Positions 31,724-40,663 are shown, numbered from the stretch's first letter. The stretch is 64,000 bases of DNA from Eubacteriales bacterium (GCA_030537195.1 JAUNOK010000006.1:1-64000), one strand, 5' to 3'. Notes: generated from the sequence alone by a model not told the origin. Program-made: numbers and translations.

Positions 31724-32065
31724 TCACTGTCCTCCTGTGTAAGCAAGATATATTTCAAGCTGCTTATGTAAATTCATGGGGTCGTCAATAACCTTTACAT
31801 CATATATAGCACCATCTATAAGAATCCTGCTGTTTTCAACCTTTATTCTGCTGTCAAGCTCCTTATAATCTGCCACAAAGATGTGCGTTGATTCCTGAAT
31901 CTTGGCATTATAGCTTGTATATCGTGAATCACCTGCCTGAAGGTCAATGAATCCTGTAAGAGTGTCAACTGTCTCCCAAGTCTTGACTCTTGAACCTGTG
32001 GCATCTTTGGTTGTGCCTGTATTAATCTGAATTATAGCTGTTGTATTGCCGCCTATCCTATTCAT
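31724..32065 (-). CDS. Head closure / head-tail adaptor protein
   Basis: A 113-aa SPP1 gp16-like beta-barrel protein. The stretches TWETVDTLTGFIDLQAGDSRYTSYNAKIQ and DYKELDSRIKVENSRILI match head closure proteins. It is placed between the adaptor and the gp10-like protein, as expected. Confidence 0.8.
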   Translation of the reverse strand: MNRIGGNTTAIIQINTGTTKDATGSRVKTWETVDTLTGFIDLQAGDSRYTSYNAKIQESTHIFVADYKELDSRIKVENSRILIDGAIYDVKVIDDPMNLHKQLEIYLAYTGGQ

Positions 32066-32076
32066 ACAAGCACCCC

Positions 32077-32640
32077 CTAGAACCTTGCCTTCTTGTAAGC
32101 ATTTAAAAATGAAACATACTTCTTCGGAACACCAAATGAACCATCAATATCAGTTTCGGAAGTATCCTGCGCATATGTGACAGAATGTCTGCTTAATGTT
32201 TCTGATTGTATATTCATTTTTGATGTGTCGCCGCTGTTTATGTCCTCATTCTTAAGCTTCCATCTGATAATATCCACAGCACCCATCTTAACATCCTTTG
32301 GATAGAATATCTTAGTAACAAGCACATGGGATTCATCCGTTAAGGCTCCGTTTAGACCCATACAACCGTTTTCTAAATCAATACCTGTAATTGTATATAA
32401 ACCACCATTAAAGGCAGATTCTGAAAGCTGTACAGTGTCACCAACCTTGAATAAGGTTGATGCATACTGTAAACCACTTGTGGATGATATATTACACCTG
32501 AATCGTCTGTTTCTATCCTGGAAGTTATTATTGGTATATTTTCTAATCAACAGTTCCAGTGCCTGAAGCTGCGCATCAAGCACCAAATCTGTCTTATCTG
32601 TTGTAATAAACTGCCTTAGTTCTTCAATAGTCATTAACAT
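32077..32640 (-). CDS. Head-tail connector protein
   Basis: A 187-aa protein starting MLMTIEELRQFITTDKTDLVLDAQLQALELLIRKYTN, typical of gp6/gp15-like adaptors. It directly follows the major capsid gene and would attach to the portal ring. Confidence 0.82.
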   Translation of the reverse strand: MLMTIEELRQFITTDKTDLVLDAQLQALELLIRKYTNNNFQDRNRRFRCNISSTSGLQYASTLFKVGDTVQLSESAFNGGLYTITGIDLENGCMGLNGALTDESHVLVTKIFYPKDVKMGAVDIIRWKLKNEDINSGDTSKMNIQSETLSRHSVTYAQDTSETDIDGSFGVPKKYVSFLNAYKKARF

Positions 32641-32654
32641 AAGGGAACACCCCC

Positions 32655-33659
32655 TTATTTCTTAAACTTAGCAAGAACAACTTTAGCTGTATTAGTAAGC
32701 GCAACACCATAATACTTAGTAGCAGTAATATCATGCTTCTGCTTCTTAGGAAACCACTCATGATCAACCTGTGTATTCTTCTTTAAGAAGATTGTAATTG
32801 CTGCCAGCTCATCTTCTGTGTACTCTGTTTCTGATGAATCAGGCTCCATCTTAAGGACAGGGCATACATAATACTGATTAGCTGCTGCAAGGTCCTTCAC
32901 CTTGTTTCCAATCTCTAATTTAACAGTAGGATCTACCTTAGCCTGAAGTTCAGCTATATTATCAGCTGTTACTGCTGTTCCTGATGATGCATCAACCGCT
33001 GCTGTAACAAGTCTAACTTTCTTAGATTTCTTAATCCAAGCCCCAGCAATCTTACCAATAGCACCGTTTACGGCAACACCTGCTGTAAACTTATCAGCTG
33101 ATAAGAAATTAGGGTCCTTAAGAAGTGTTGCTTCCTGTACAGGATTAATGAACATTACCTTCTCAATGCCATCTTCTTCGTCAAGGAATGATGTATTAGC
33201 ATCAACGATTCCTGCATATGAAATCTGTGCAGCACCATCACCTGATGTCTTTTTTGATGTATATGCTGCTGCAATTACATCATTATCAACTTTGGCTACA
33301 ATTGCCTTTGCAAGCTGAGTTTCAGCCTGTCCAATAGGATTTCCTTTACCTGAATTAATAGCTGTCTGAAGAACCGAAACAGCCTTTGCAGCACACTTAA
33401 TAGTAAATGTTGTGCTTGATGCAGTAAGATTAGTTGTTGGAATTTCTTTGTCAGTATCAGCCGCCGCTTCAACATCAAAATCATCTGCATCTCCAATATA
33501 ATCCCAAGACGGAACCGTTACTGTATCACCTGGTACACCTTCAAGGGTATCATCAACCTTTGCATATGGTGTAATCTTTGCCTGTGCTATAATCTTGGCT
33601 TCAATCATGTCTCCCATGACCTGTGGATTAATAACATCATTTAACTTTGTTGTTGCCAT
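32655..33659 (-). CDS. Major capsid protein (N4 gp56-like group)
   Basis: A 334-aa protein starting MATTKLNDVINPQVMGDMIEAKI, with FINPVQEATLLKDPNFLSADKF in the middle. This is the pattern of the N4-gp56-type HK97-fold capsid family. The scaffold gene just upstream and connectors just downstream support it. Confidence 0.9.
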   Translation of the reverse strand: MATTKLNDVINPQVMGDMIEAKIIAQAKITPYAKVDDTLEGVPGDTVTVPSWDYIGDADDFDVEAAADTDKEIPTTNLTASSTTFTIKCAAKAVSVLQTAINSGKGNPIGQAETQLAKAIVAKVDNDVIAAAYTSKKTSGDGAAQISYAGIVDANTSFLDEEDGIEKVMFINPVQEATLLKDPNFLSADKFTAGVAVNGAIGKIAGAWIKKSKKVRLVTAAVDASSGTAVTADNIAELQAKVDPTVKLEIGNKVKDLAAANQYYVCPVLKMEPDSSETEYTEDELAAITIFLKKNTQVDHEWFPKKQKHDITATKYYGVALTNTAKVVLAKFKK

Positions 33660-33686
33660 AATAATCACCTTTTTAACCTTTCTTTT

Positions 33687-34361
33687 TTAAGAATTCATTG
33701 CTGCTGCATACGCTTCAGGATTTTCCTGTGCAATTCTTGCCCTCTCAGCATATGGCTTCTTTAGTAATTCTTCTTTTGTGAGTGTTCCTGTAGTTTCACC
33801 ATTCGGAAGCTTATTAGGGTTTAAAACCTGATATCCGTCATTGTTATCAGAAACAGACTCAAACATTGTTGGGAACTGTGTCTTTAAGCCAGAAAGCTTA
33901 TCACTCCATCCCTTGATATTGTCGTTTTCATCAAGCTCTAAGGATTCACCTTTCTCCTTAAGCTTTTCATTCAGCTTATATGTAAGATAGTCAACGTCCA
34001 CAGCCTTTTCAGACATAAGGGCAACCTTGATTGCCGACTTAATCTTGGTCTCCTGTAGTTCTGCCTGTAACTGTGTGTTCTGCTGCTCATACTGTGTAAA
34101 CTTATCCTGCATACCTTCATTGTCTTTAGAAGCCTTCTTTAAATCTTCAATAAGCTGGTTGGCATTAGTAAGCTCTGTTTCCTTGCTTGTTAATGTATCC
34201 TGCAATGCATCATACTTACCCTTACCCACATACTCACCGCTTGCAAGGTTGCCAAGTTTAACCTGCTTATCCTTGTTAGCTTCATCTCCGTTGTAAGCAT
34301 CAAGCTTTGCCACAAGCTGTTTAAAAAGTTCTTCTCCTAAGATTGCTTTTAAAAATTCCAT
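33687..34361 (-). CDS. Capsid scaffolding protein
   Basis: A 224-aa highly charged, coiled-coil protein with a long heptad region (about residues 40-100) and an acidic middle, typical of phage scaffold proteins (DUF4355/gp20-like). I chose MEFLKAILGEELF at 34361, after AAAGGAATAATGAT, over an upstream in-frame start at 34442. Confidence 0.85.
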   Translation of the reverse strand: MEFLKAILGEELFKQLVAKLDAYNGDEANKDKQVKLGNLASGEYVGKGKYDALQDTLTSKETELTNANQLIEDLKKASKDNEGMQDKFTQYEQQNTQLQAELQETKIKSAIKVALMSEKAVDVDYLTYKLNEKLKEKGESLELDENDNIKGWSDKLSGLKTQFPTMFESVSDNNDGYQVLNPNKLPNGETTGTLTKEELLKKPYAERARIAQENPEAYAAAMNS

Positions 34362-34420
34362 ATCATTATTCCTTTCTTCACTACTGTTTTTAAATGTGGT
34401 GCCGCCACTAGCATGACCTT

Positions 34421-34477
34421 TTAAATGCCTTGTCAAGGGCATATTTGAACAGTTTAAATGCCTTATTCAGGGCATAT
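34421..34477. repeat. Two 24-nt direct repeats, each a small hairpin
   Basis: TTAAATGCCTT...GGGCATAT occurs at 34421-34444 and 34454-34477. Each copy contains an ATGCC/GGGCAT mini-stem. They lie between the DGR cassette's terminator and the scaffold gene, where the capsid operon restarts. Confidence 0.6.
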
Positions 34478-34524
34478 AAAAAAGCACCTTGGCATATCTC
34501 TAATAGATATACAGAGGTGCTTTA
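34478..34524. terminator. Terminator after the receptor-binding/DGR cassette
   Basis: AAAGCACCT pairs with AGGTGCTTT, with a second inner pairing ATATCT/AGATAT. It closes the cassette on the minus strand. Confidence 0.75.
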
Positions 34525-34532
34525 TTTTTAAT

Positions 34533-34628
34533 TTATTCAATTAGCTCCATTGTCCTTGCCTCTATCTCCTTAGTGATTTCATGTAGTAATTCAATCAATT
34601 CAGAGATTGTCATATTTCCTAATTCCAT
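34533..34628 (-). CDS. 31-aa small protein after DGR
   Basis: A short, acidic, helical protein (MELGNMTISELIELL...) whose start overlaps the stop of the preceding 50-codon gene as TAATG. Coupled translation supports it as real. Small proteins of this kind follow tail fibre genes in Firmicute phages; role unknown. Confidence 0.5.
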   Translation of the reverse strand: MELGNMTISELIELLHEITKEIEARTMELIE

Positions 34629-34780
34629 TACTTTCCCAATGCCTCACGAATTGCCTCAAGGTCATCTACTGTAAGTGCTGGATAGTCCGCTGCAATATCC
34701 TCAAATTCTTCTCCGTTTTTGATACGGATTTTAAATGCTCTTACCATGATTTTAAGTTTCAGTGTGCTAAGTGTTTTCAT
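34628..34780 (-). CDS. 50-aa small protein after DGR
   Basis: A short charged helical protein, MKTLSTLKLKIMVRAFKIRI..., ending REALGK. It starts by a TAATG overlap with the 108-aa gene upstream and ends in a TAATG overlap with the next. Function unknown. It could be an XkdX-like tail accessory or a DGR helper. Confidence 0.6.
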   Translation of the reverse strand: MKTLSTLKLKIMVRAFKIRIKNGEEFEDIAADYPALTVDDLEAIREALGK

Positions 34781-35106
34781 TATGATTCTCCTCCAATCAA
34801 ATCAGCCATCATTAATATAATATCGTCCGTAGTTGCTTCCAGTGTGTCGATACGTTCTGTATCTGTCTTAACATTATTCTCATAATCGAGATATTTTTCT
34901 GGATTCACTTTTACGTCCTCTAAATTTAGTATTCCAGCAGGCTCTGAGATTTCTCTGTAATCATATTCATAATATATTTGTTCCTCTTCCTGTCCCTCTG
35001 GAATCTCCTTTACGACATCCTCATTCAGACAGATGTAGATATATTCCATTCCGTCAAGCTGCCTGATAGAAACTGGTTCTTGTGTAGTGTCGAATCTTGC
35101 TTTCAT
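34780..35106 (-). CDS. 108-aa tail accessory protein
   Basis: An acidic protein starting MKARFDTTQEPVSIRQLDGMEY, with LNLEDVKVNPEKYLDYE and a C-terminal helix TERIDTLEATTDDIILMMADL. Proteins with this layout usually follow tail tip or fibre genes in Firmicute siphoviruses. Here it follows the reverse transcriptase instead. It does not look like the four-helix Avd accessory of other DGRs. Confidence 0.65.
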   Translation of the reverse strand: MKARFDTTQEPVSIRQLDGMEYIYICLNEDVVKEIPEGQEEEQIYYEYDYREISEPAGILNLEDVKVNPEKYLDYENNVKTDTERIDTLEATTDDIILMMADLIGGES

Positions 35107-36259
35107 GTGATATCACTCCTTTACAATATTGAATCGTTTTGTTTGCATTGTATCTTCTTTTTATATTTTGGCTGTCCGTGTGATCCAGGATGCCTTTGTA
35201 TGACATACATTTTCTCGCAAGCCATACTGGTATACGCTTTTTCTGTTTTATAAGAGCTTGAGTTCTCTTATATGATCGTCTCACCCTAAGAAAAACTCTT
35301 CTCCTGATTGTGATATGTTGTCTGTATATACGAACACCCATAATATCAATAAAATGTCCATCATCTTTGCGTTTCTGAACCGTTGTAAATACCATCCAAC
35401 TGTCTTTGATTTTTAGTCCCATCTCGTCTGCCTTCTGAATAATTAGCTTCATAGCTTTATGAATGTCTTTCGCATTTGTTCCAAGAATCAGAATATCGTC
35501 CATGAAGAAAAGCTGATGTTTGACAAGGTTTATTCTTTCCACTGTTCCGTTTCTTTTCTTTCGGATACGATACATATTCTCCGCTACTTCGTGGTAAATC
35601 TGAGATAAAAACAGGTTGCAAAGATACTGGCTTAGATATGAACCGATACTTAGTCCAGTGTCGAATGTCATAATTAGCGTTTTTACCAGTTTTAGCAATG
35701 GTTCATTCTTAATGTATTTCCGAAGAAATTCCATTAGCTTGTTTCTATTAATTGATGGATAACATTTGCTAATGTCGCATTGACCAGCATATCGGATATT
35801 ATTATTCCTCATCCATCTTTTAATTGCTCTGATGCCGTAAGATTGACCTTTACCTTTCATGGCTGCACATTGGTATTCTCCAATCCGCTTTAAGAAGTCT
35901 TTCATAGCTTCTACTGCAATATAATCGTAGATTTGCTGTTTAATATTTTGAATTCCTATTTTCCGCACTTTCTGACTTGAAGCGTCAATCTTTTCTTTGT
36001 ACCATATTGGTTTAAAATGTATGTTACCTTGAATGATTTCTTCACGTACTCCGTCAACTACCGTCTCTGCTAACAGTTTCAGTCCATTTAAACCAAATTC
36101 ATCAAGCATTCCCTTGATAATATTTGTTGGAAGTCCAGTATATTCAGAAAACATTCTATGTACATCTTTTCTTTTATATTTGTTTTTAAGGCATTTAAAC
36201 ACTGCCTTTCGTATTAACTCTCTATTAGTTATATCGACCTTTTTACAATATTTCTTCAT
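35054..36259 (-). CDS. Diversity-generating retroelement reverse transcriptase
   Basis: About 401 aa. Reverse transcriptase motifs in order: CDISKCYPSI (first catalytic Asp), IGSYLSQ, the DGR-type motif 4 with Ser-Gln, and FMDD in place of the usual YxDD. There is no maturase or integrase domain, unlike group II intron or retroviral enzymes. The frame is open to a TTG at 36346, but the ATG at 36259 is preferred. It would copy the template RNA with errors opposite adenines and direct the cDNA to the variable repeat. The 3' end overlaps the next gene by 53 bases. Confidence 0.92.
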   Translation of the reverse strand: MKKYCKKVDITNRELIRKAVFKCLKNKYKRKDVHRMFSEYTGLPTNIIKGMLDEFGLNGLKLLAETVVDGVREEIIQGNIHFKPIWYKEKIDASSQKVRKIGIQNIKQQIYDYIAVEAMKDFLKRIGEYQCAAMKGKGQSYGIRAIKRWMRNNNIRYAGQCDISKCYPSINRNKLMEFLRKYIKNEPLLKLVKTLIMTFDTGLSIGSYLSQYLCNLFLSQIYHEVAENMYRIRKKRNGTVERINLVKHQLFFMDDILILGTNAKDIHKAMKLIIQKADEMGLKIKDSWMVFTTVQKRKDDGHFIDIMGVRIYRQHITIRRRVFLRVRRSYKRTQALIKQKKRIPVWLARKCMSYKGILDHTDSQNIKRRYNANKTIQYCKGVISHESKIRHYTRTSFYQAA

Positions 36260-36306
36260 AATCGATTGTCTTTTTAAGGGCTTTCGGTTTGTACTACTAA
36301 CCCCAA

Positions 36307-36440
36307 CAGATAAGCGAACCTTATCTGTCCTTACTCCTTTCTTCAAAAAGTTTCGGTAGGTCTATAAAAAGTATTTCGGACATCTGTCCAAGAGCCTTTT
36401 TAGGCTACACTCTTTACGAGTGCGAAATACGACGCAAGAG
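36307..36440 (-). ncRNA. Structured DGR RNA spacer between TR and RT
   Basis: On the minus strand the TR-RT spacer holds four compact stems: CACTC/GAGTG, AGCCT/AGGCT, GGAC/GTCC and, nearest the RT gene, CAGATAAG/CTTATCTG with a five-base loop. In studied DGRs the RNA just downstream of TR is needed for cDNA priming. This spacer is a good candidate for that role. Confidence 0.65.
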
Positions 36441-36464
36441 TTTTATATTAGAAATTAACAATTT

Positions 36465-36557
36465 CAGCCGAGGTAGTTCCAGTTCGTCCTGTCGAGCCTG
36501 TTCCTGCAATTCACGTAGACCGAGCCAGCATCCGACCCATTCCTGAGATTACCACGT
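36465..36557 (-). repeat. DGR template repeat (TR)
   Basis: A 93-bp non-coding copy of the end of the target gene. All 15 differences from the variable repeat at 36650-36742 are at T on the plus strand, that is A in the sense direction. It is rich in AAC-like codons (NWNYLG when read in frame), as usual for DGR templates. Confidence 0.95.
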
Positions 36558-36593
36558 GCGCCGTAAGTCCTTTTATCTTAATCGGTCGTATCA

Positions 36594-36629
36594 GGGGTGT
36601 TCCCCTCTTTCCTAAAGGAAATTCACCCC
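36594..36629 (-). promoter_or_regulatory. DGR hairpin downstream of the variable repeat
   Basis: GGGGTG pairs with CACCCC, and inside it TTTCC pairs with GGAAA around TAAA. It lies about 20 bases after the variable repeat. In other DGRs a hairpin at this place promotes retrohoming. Confidence 0.65.
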
Positions 36630-36642
36630 CGACGACCTCTTT

Positions 36643-38763
36643 TTAATCGCAGCCGAGGAAGCCCCAGTACGTCCAGTCGAGCCCGGCCCAGCAACGCACG
36701 TAGACCGAGCCAGCACCCGACCCATTCCAGAGAGAACCACGTCCAAGCTCTTCTCTAGTTCCAGATGTACTCTTACCGCCAGCGTAACATCTATCTCCCC
36801 AACCTTGTGAATCGCCCTTTCCGACAGTTTTTACGAACCATGAACAAGTTTCCATATCCACTCCAATGTCACCAATCCAGAAATCGTTTCCATCGTTGCT
36901 TGGAATATTTCCAATTAACTTGTATGTGTTCTTGATAGTCGCTTCGTCTTTTACATGTTTAACACCTCTAGGGGCAATATACACATCCTTGCTGTAATCC
37001 TCCTTGAATACCATTACCGAATCCGAATATACAATATATCCACCTACTGAACACTCAAGTCCCATAACTCGGAACGGATGCTTGCTGTCTGTATTTGATG
37101 TCATTGAACCATCATGTTTTCCAATAACCTTGTCGGTTGTTCCGCTCCACCAATGCATAGTTGATAACATAATCTGTGCATTCAGAGTATCATTTAATGC
37201 CACTGGTGTTGTTGAAAATCCCTCTTCGAGATCCAAGTACACAGCCTTATTATTTTCGTCAATATTTTCAATTCTAAGGACTTTCACATCATCAGCATAC
37301 TTGTGAATCGTGCCGAGTTCACGATCATTATTTACGCTTGTTCCGTTTATTGAGCCATATCCAACAGACACATAACTTCCAACAAGAATCTGTGAAGCTT
37401 GTGCATTCGTGAGTGGAAAGTAGGTTTCCTTTGTATCTCTCTGAATGGAAGCTGAAAACTGCAGGTTATAGTTTGTTGTACCTTTGAAGATTTTCTGCTC
37501 ATTCTTTGTAGCGTACTTAATCACAACATACAGAATGACATACATATCTCTTTCTTTTCCAGCACCCCAACAAGCCTTGCCTTTCTTCTGATAGTTGTCA
37601 ATCATATTGTTGTAGCAGTTGTTTCTAAAAGGCTTAGAGTTGAAAAACGACCTAAGAAGTCCATCTATTCCAAGTCCACTGATGTACTTGCTGTGAACCA
37701 CATAAGAAGCATAGGTGCCATCTTCTTTTCTCGCTGTTTCCCACGGAATCAATCCGTAATCTTCGTTTGGAGTATCGGATAATGTCCAAATCTGTTTTCC
37801 ATCTTTTTCGACAACTGACCAGTACGGAGTCATTGCAATAACACCAACATCAACAGAGCCATCATTCTTATAGCCATTTCCCCATCCCTCAATTGCTGTC
37901 GGAATCTTACGTCCATAATCATCTGTGATGTAGTTGCAGTTATACCAATTGAATATTCCAATTTCCTCATAGTCGTCTCTGCCCTCTACGGTATCTGTGG
38001 ATGGTTCACATACCATATTCGCATTGGCAAGTGTCTTGATACCGTCAGAGGTTGGATTCGTTTCTGTCAGGTATACTTCTGTCTGGTATACCTTGCCATT
38101 TCTTCTTGAGCCGAAGAATGCCTCAAGAATTCTCTCGTCAATTGTCGCTATTGTGGCTTTCACATTTTCTACATCTTCCTTTAGTAAATTAGTCTGAGCT
38201 TCAATTGTTTTATTGCAATCTTCAAACTGCTTTCTTACAGCTTCTCCTGCATTACTGTATATTGTTCCGTCTGCTCCTGTTCGTATGCTTGAAAGCTCTG
38301 TGCTTATTGATTTAATTTCTCCATTTAATTGTCTTATATCTGTAGTATTTTTATCTGCACCAGTCTTTAAGTTATTAAGCGCTAACAATAGCTGTTGGTA
38401 TACATCTGGTGTCGGTCCTTCTTCTGTAGCTGTTCCAACAGGTGCGCCATCCTCAATTCTGTACTTCAAAACAGTGGATGTTTTAACACTACCTTCTCCG
38501 TCTACCGCTCTAATACCGATATACATATATCCCTTATTCTTTAAAACCTCTGACGGTATCTGTGTTTTACCTTTCTCAAGGATTTTTTCATATACAGCCT
38601 GTGGATTTCTTGCAGTGAAAAACACTGCACTTGCAGTTAATCCACTCCAAAACGAATCTAACTCTACACTAAAATCAACAGTATTCTGGTCTCCTGATGC
38701 AACTGTCGGCGACTCTACCGCTGTTAGCACCTGGTCTTTTGTTTTTGCAGTTATCGTTGTCAT
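36643..38763 (-). CDS. DGR target: BppU-like receptor-binding tail protein
   Basis: A 706-aa protein. Residues ~1-110 look like the BppU N-terminal baseplate domain (TITAKTKDQVLTAVESPTV). A coiled segment follows (~115-215), then a large domain ending in a C-type-lectin-like fold with GWGDRCYAGGKSTSGTREELGRGSLWNGSG. The last ~30 residues are the variable repeat. It probably binds the host cell surface, with ligand specificity changed by the DGR. Start at ATG 38763 after AAGGAAAGGTAAAT. It lies between DUF859-like and RT genes. Confidence 0.9.
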   Translation of the reverse strand: MTTITAKTKDQVLTAVESPTVASGDQNTVDFSVELDSFWSGLTASAVFFTARNPQAVYEKILEKGKTQIPSEVLKNKGYMYIGIRAVDGEGSVKTSTVLKYRIEDGAPVGTATEEGPTPDVYQQLLLALNNLKTGADKNTTDIRQLNGEIKSISTELSSIRTGADGTIYSNAGEAVRKQFEDCNKTIEAQTNLLKEDVENVKATIATIDERILEAFFGSRRNGKVYQTEVYLTETNPTSDGIKTLANANMVCEPSTDTVEGRDDYEEIGIFNWYNCNYITDDYGRKIPTAIEGWGNGYKNDGSVDVGVIAMTPYWSVVEKDGKQIWTLSDTPNEDYGLIPWETARKEDGTYASYVVHSKYISGLGIDGLLRSFFNSKPFRNNCYNNMIDNYQKKGKACWGAGKERDMYVILYVVIKYATKNEQKIFKGTTNYNLQFSASIQRDTKETYFPLTNAQASQILVGSYVSVGYGSINGTSVNNDRELGTIHKYADDVKVLRIENIDENNKAVYLDLEEGFSTTPVALNDTLNAQIMLSTMHWWSGTTDKVIGKHDGSMTSNTDSKHPFRVMGLECSVGGYIVYSDSVMVFKEDYSKDVYIAPRGVKHVKDEATIKNTYKLIGNIPSNDGNDFWIGDIGVDMETCSWFVKTVGKGDSQGWGDRCYAGGKSTSGTREELGRGSLWNGSGAGSVYVRCWAGLDWTYWGFLGCD
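36650..36742 (-). repeat. DGR variable repeat (VR) in the target gene
   Basis: The 93-bp 3' end of the 706-aa gene, coding for a C-terminal stretch that includes VYVRCWAGLDWTYWGFLG. The shared invariant 3' end CTCGGCTG serves as the IMH-like stop of mutagenesis; just beyond it VR and TR diverge (CGATTAA versus AAATTG). Confidence 0.95.
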
Positions 38764-38780
38764 ATTTACCTTTCCTTCCC

Positions 38781-40595
38781 TTAATTTATTATTAAGCCTT
38801 CAGAATATACACCATGTATCTTAAAGACCTTTTTCCCATTTTTAGTTGAACCACCATAGAAATTTATTGTTTGATTCTCAGCTGAATCAAAATAATATAA
38901 AAATGTTACATTTACAGCATCTTCAACAGTATCAGATTGAGTTCTTCTTATACAGGCAGAAGAATATACTTCGTCATTCAGTTTGCAATTAATTTCTGTT
39001 GTGCCATAATCACTTGTATTATCACATTTAATCATTGCGTTAAGAAGCATAAGACCTGTTCCTGATACATTTATTGTTTTGTTAAACAAATTCTTATCAG
39101 TCGTAGAAGTTTCTGCGTCAAAGGTGTAATTCTTAGATGTAATCAAATTCCTATTAGCCTTGTCTTTGTCTAAATCTGTACCGTCTTGTAATATTACATT
39201 CTTAAATTCTGTATCAAGCGCACATTCAAAGCCATCTTTTTCTGATGCTTTTCCAAAAGCAACCCCCTTACCTGATGTATTAAAATCAATCAGAGCAAAG
39301 GCTGTGGATACATCTACTTGCTGTGATGTGGTAGAAAAAGCATCCTGTACCACAAGAAGCACATTATATCCGTAATCAACATCTGCAGATATAATTGCTG
39401 TACCTTCCCAAGTGTAATCATCTTTATATGTCAGATGCGTAGTATAATATGTTGCGTTTTGCATCTTATATTGTAGTGTAAACACCTTGTTATTCTTGTC
39501 ATTTAAAGCTGTTATAGAAGCCTTATATGTCACCTTCATATAAGCGCCTTCTTCGTCAGGCGTACCATCTGATATACATCTAACCGCTGCCAGTTTCTCA
39601 ATATCAGGTGCAGAATAAGCCAATACATTAATTGTTACCGTCTTTGTTACCGTTCTACCTCTACTGTCGGTAACAGATACATTAATTGTATTTTCTCCTG
39701 CTGTAGTAAGAACATCTGTGGTTGCACCGTTAAAAGCATAATTCTCACCATTGGCAGTTATCTTATAATTTTTTATTGTACTTGAATAACATCCTGCTGC
39801 TGTAACTGTAACTTTAACCTTAGATTTATTCTGCACATAAGCACCATATGTAGCTTCATATTCGTATGGATCCATGCAATCTATATCAGATATCTCTGGT
39901 ACAGCACTTGACGGAACTGTGGCAGTGAATGTTATTGTTTTACAACCAATAAGGCTGTCACCAAATGTATACAAATAAAATGTAATGTTTGCACTTGTGT
40001 TGTTTGGAATCTTATTCATCAAGTCAGTTGGTATTGTCCATGTATAACTATCACCAAACCCTGCTGTTATTCCAACTGCATCTCCACCATTAAATGAATA
40101 ATACAAATGATGTGTAAAGCTGCTTGAAGCTCTGTTCGTGTATATTGTGATTTCATCTCCAAAATCAACGTTAGAAGCATCCAATGTCGGCTGTGAAGTT
40201 CTTGGAATATGTGTTGTTGATATTGTGAATTCATTTGAATCTGAACTGAAGGTATCATGTTCAATATAACATTCGAGTGTTACATCCAAATCTCCTTCTG
40301 CATTATGGATTCTTGGACCCCATGTATCTTCCGCAACGTATATTCCATCACTTGTGATTTTATCGTCTGATGTTAAATTATAGGTATACCAATCACTAAC
40401 ATCTCCTACGGATGTTTTTAATCTGTAATAGACCGTTCCTGAACCGTAAGTGGTGTAACCTGTATTGGTTCTATAAATGAATATCTGCGTTCTAAATGTA
40501 GATGTATTATCAGAAACACTATAGTCTGTTTCCTCTATTCCAATCTGATATGCAATATACGGATTGCTTGTACCATAATCTCCTGACCATTCCAT
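38781..40595 (-). CDS. DUF859-like phage minor structural protein
   Basis: About 604 aa, beta-rich, with Ig-like repeats (for example ITANGENYAFNG, GENTINVSVTDSRGRTVTKTVTINV). The pattern FALIDFNTSGKGVAFGKASEKDGFEC near residue 470 is typical of DUF859 siphovirus structural proteins. Likely part of the tail fibre or baseplate. The ATG at 40595 follows AGGTGG; an upstream in-frame start was rejected. It stands upstream of the DGR target, in the same cassette. Confidence 0.8.
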   Translation of the reverse strand: MEWSGDYGTSNPYIAYQIGIEETDYSVSDNTSTFRTQIFIYRTNTGYTTYGSGTVYYRLKTSVGDVSDWYTYNLTSDDKITSDGIYVAEDTWGPRIHNAEGDLDVTLECYIEHDTFSSDSNEFTISTTHIPRTSQPTLDASNVDFGDEITIYTNRASSSFTHHLYYSFNGGDAVGITAGFGDSYTWTIPTDLMNKIPNNTSANITFYLYTFGDSLIGCKTITFTATVPSSAVPEISDIDCMDPYEYEATYGAYVQNKSKVKVTVTAAGCYSSTIKNYKITANGENYAFNGATTDVLTTAGENTINVSVTDSRGRTVTKTVTINVLAYSAPDIEKLAAVRCISDGTPDEEGAYMKVTYKASITALNDKNNKVFTLQYKMQNATYYTTHLTYKDDYTWEGTAIISADVDYGYNVLLVVQDAFSTTSQQVDVSTAFALIDFNTSGKGVAFGKASEKDGFECALDTEFKNVILQDGTDLDKDKANRNLITSKNYTFDAETSTTDKNLFNKTINVSGTGLMLLNAMIKCDNTSDYGTTEINCKLNDEVYSSACIRRTQSDTVEDAVNVTFLYYFDSAENQTINFYGGSTKNGKKVFKIHGVYSEGLIIN

Positions 40596-40638
40596 TCTGT
40601 GTAACCACCTACCTTTCTTGATATAAATTGATATAAAA

Positions 40639-40663
40639 AAGGCCATGATAAAAACATGGCCTT
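40639..40663. terminator. Terminator between minor head module and receptor cassette
   Basis: AAGGCCATG pairs with CATGGCCTT around seven bases. With the hairpin at 34478-34524 it brackets the receptor-binding/DGR cassette. Confidence 0.75.

Noticed and set aside
35054..36346. Reverse transcriptase as part of a group II intron
   Set aside because: There is no maturase domain or intron ends, and the adjacent TR/VR pair shows DGR function.
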